NCBI GenBank assembly: GCA_028716725.1
Contig: JAQUPG010000001.1
Coordinates: 1-47,659, forward strand
Direction of reading: 5' to 3'
DNA from: Patescibacteria group bacterium
GTDB taxonomy: Bacteria; Patescibacteriota; Patescibacteriia; Patescibacteriales; JAQTRU01
DNA: 47,659 nucleotides
Made by a program: the position numbers and the translations under genes. Each line of letters opens with the position of its first letter. Positions within the stretch are counted from its first letter, which is position 1. The notes under the pieces are model-generated. The model had not been told where the DNA came from. It worked only from the letters and a program-made list of their open reading frames with translations, and made no database searches. This document shows positions 46,673 to 47,659 of this stretch, one piece after another.

Positions 46673-46750
46673 CTATCCCTGCCAGTTTTGCATAATTTTA
46701 AGCTTTAAAACTGAAGTTTTTTTGATAAAATTTATAAAATAAATAAATTT

Positions 46751-46895
46751 TGTCATTCCGGTTTTTTTCTGTCATTCCGGCCGTAAGAGCCGGAATCCAT
46801 GTTTAGTCCATATTAAGTTTGTGTTTAAAATAGACTTTTAGAAAGCAATGTCCGTACTTTCTACCCTGGATCCCGGGTCTTTGCCCGGGATGACA
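46751..46895. repeat. TGTCATTCCGG / CCGGGATGACA palindromic element
   Basis: TGTCATTCCGG occurs at 46751 and 46770, and CCCGGGATGACA at 46884-46895, with inner hairpins GGATCCCGGG and CCGGCCGTAAGAGCCGG. This is a well-known style of dispersed intergenic repeat. Confidence 0.7.
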
Positions 46896-47002
46896 AAGAA
46901 AGTGATAAATATGGATATTATTATAAAACTAAAGCGCTGATTTGTTGTCTTGTTTCCAATTTGCTATACTAAAAATACATTATAATTATTAATAATAAAA
47001 AT

Positions 47003-47659
47003 ATGCCAAATAAAAGTATAAGTGAATTATTTAATTTAAGCGGGAAAACCGCGGTCGTAACCGGCGGGGCCATGGGTATCGGCTATGGAATCGTTAAGCG
47101 GCTTTATGAGGCCGGGGCTAATGTCGTGATTGCTGATATTGATAAAAAAACAGGGGAAGAAAAAGCTAAGAGTTTAGGAGGAAAAGAAAATCGGGCGGTT
47201 TTTATTAAAACCGATGTCAGCTCGGAAAAGGACGTGAAAAATTTAATAAATAAGACCATAAAGGAATTTGGGGGGCTTAATATTTTCGTTAATGACGCCG
47301 GCATCTTTCCCAATAAGCCGGTTCTGGACATGGACTTAGGGCTTTGGGAAAAAATTCAAGCCATAAATCTGCGCGGGGTTTTTCTTTGCTGCCGCGAAGC
47401 CGGCAAAGTGATGGTTAAAAACGGCGGTGGCAATATTATTAATATCGCTTCCATTGACGCCTTGCATCCCAGCCAGATTGGCCTGGCTTCTTACGACGCT
47501 TCCAAGCACGGGGTTTGGGGCTTTACCAAAAATTTTGCTTTGGAAGTGGCGAAGCAGGGTGTCCGGGTGAACGCCATAGCCCCGGGCGGAATTAATACCG
47601 AAGGCGTGCAGAAGATGAATTCTGGAGGGGCTGGCGACGGCCAGGAAGAAATGATAAAG
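47003..47659 (+). CDS. Short-chain dehydrogenase/reductase, 3' truncated
   Basis: 219 codons are visible and the frame is open at the window end. The NAD(P)-binding motif is GGAMGIGYG (TGxxxGxG), with the acidic D after strand 2 (VVIADIDKK) suggesting NAD preference. The NNAG motif is changed to NDAG (residues 97-100). The catalytic pair Y164/K168 is in YDASK, preceded by INIASID with the catalytic serine. It should oxidise or reduce an alcohol or sugar; the substrate is unknown. Confidence 0.92.
   Translation, partial: MPNKSISELFNLSGKTAVVTGGAMGIGYGIVKRLYEAGANVVIADIDKKTGEEKAKSLGGKENRAVFIKTDVSSEKDVKNLINKTIKEFGGLNIFVNDAGIFPNKPVLDMDLGLWEKIQAINLRGVFLCCREAGKVMVKNGGGNIINIASIDALHPSQIGLASYDASKHGVWGFTKNFALEVAKQGVRVNAIAPGGINTEGVQKMNSGGAGDGQEEMIK

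Larger units (their letters stand above)
46550..47002. other. Gene-free region between zinc-ribbon and SDR genes
   Basis: It contains the zinc-ribbon promoter, the copy-3 inverted repeat, the TGTCATTCCGG element, and TGCTATACT (46962-46970), a probable extended -10 for the SDR gene. No further ORF is credible. Confidence 0.55.

Overview
The window looks like part of a chromosome from a Candidate Phyla Radiation bacterium, most likely Candidatus Parcubacteria (Patescibacteria). The evidence is the gene style: many short AT-rich genes, clusters of small type IV secretion pilin-like proteins, single-pass Ig-like and FN3 surface proteins, a 3D-domain protein, GxxExxY, DUF5320 and DUF134 proteins, a lone mevalonate kinase, and dispersed palindromic repeats. 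TGA is used as a stop (for example at 2586, 16523 and 25557), so this is the standard bacterial code and not the recoded SR1/Gracilibacteria code. The placement is inference from gene families; no rRNA is present to confirm it.

Layout. 1-4005: solute-binding protein (5' truncated), an isolated pilin-like protein, a RodZ-like protein, a methyltransferase, a membrane protein and YraN. 4006-5774: two inverted repeats and an Ig-repeat surface protein. 6009-11191: a tandemly duplicated two-gene module (acidic lipoprotein plus FN3/helical secreted protein); both copies start behind an identical 44-bp promoter segment. 11281-14635: seven pilin-like paralogues in a row, the first cut off from the rest by a bank of hairpins. 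14707-16523: a lipoprotein with six 20-residue repeats on the minus strand and a 3D-domain protein. 16728-17520: tRNA-Cys, an origin-like region with three DnaA boxes and three palindromes, and an unidentified RNA transcription unit of about 370 nt. 17766-22243: housekeeping genes ychF, an RNA methylase, rpsF-ssb-rpsR and efp.

22365-30770: a TrmB-type regulator diverging from a methyltransferase / B12-radical SAM pair, then a GH1 glycosidase, an EamA transporter, an O-antigen ligase-like protein and GxxExxY (the last two lie between 37-nt inverted repeats), and a pseudouridine synthase. 30857-34446: tRNA-Ser with a duplicated 3' end, a run of small membrane proteins, and mevalonate kinase. 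34548-38691: type II glutamine synthetase, then DUF5320, DUF134, thioredoxin and a thioredoxin-CcdA fusion, which look like a redox group. 38721-41176: SdpI-like protein, SpoU methylase, tRNA-Arg, a membrane-anchored methyltransferase and tRNA-His. 41267-47659: an orphan minus-strand gene with a long structured leader, a Pro/Ala-rich winged-helix protein, an unknown membrane protein, TauE/SafE, an Xre/excisionase-like plus Doc toxin-antitoxin pair with a palindromic operator, a small zinc-ribbon protein, and a 3'-truncated SDR dehydrogenase.

How the parts may fit. The left 16 kb is dominated by exported proteins: pilin-like subunits, FN3 and Ig surface proteins, acidic lipoproteins and a 3D-domain protein. 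That suggests a cell-surface appendage or attachment locus, but no VirB4, VirD4 or other secretion ATPase is visible. The strongest candidate for an undescribed system is the duplicated lipoprotein/FN3 module together with the adjoining seven-pilin array. A second theme is palindromic repeats that touch promoters or sit in frame inside genes.
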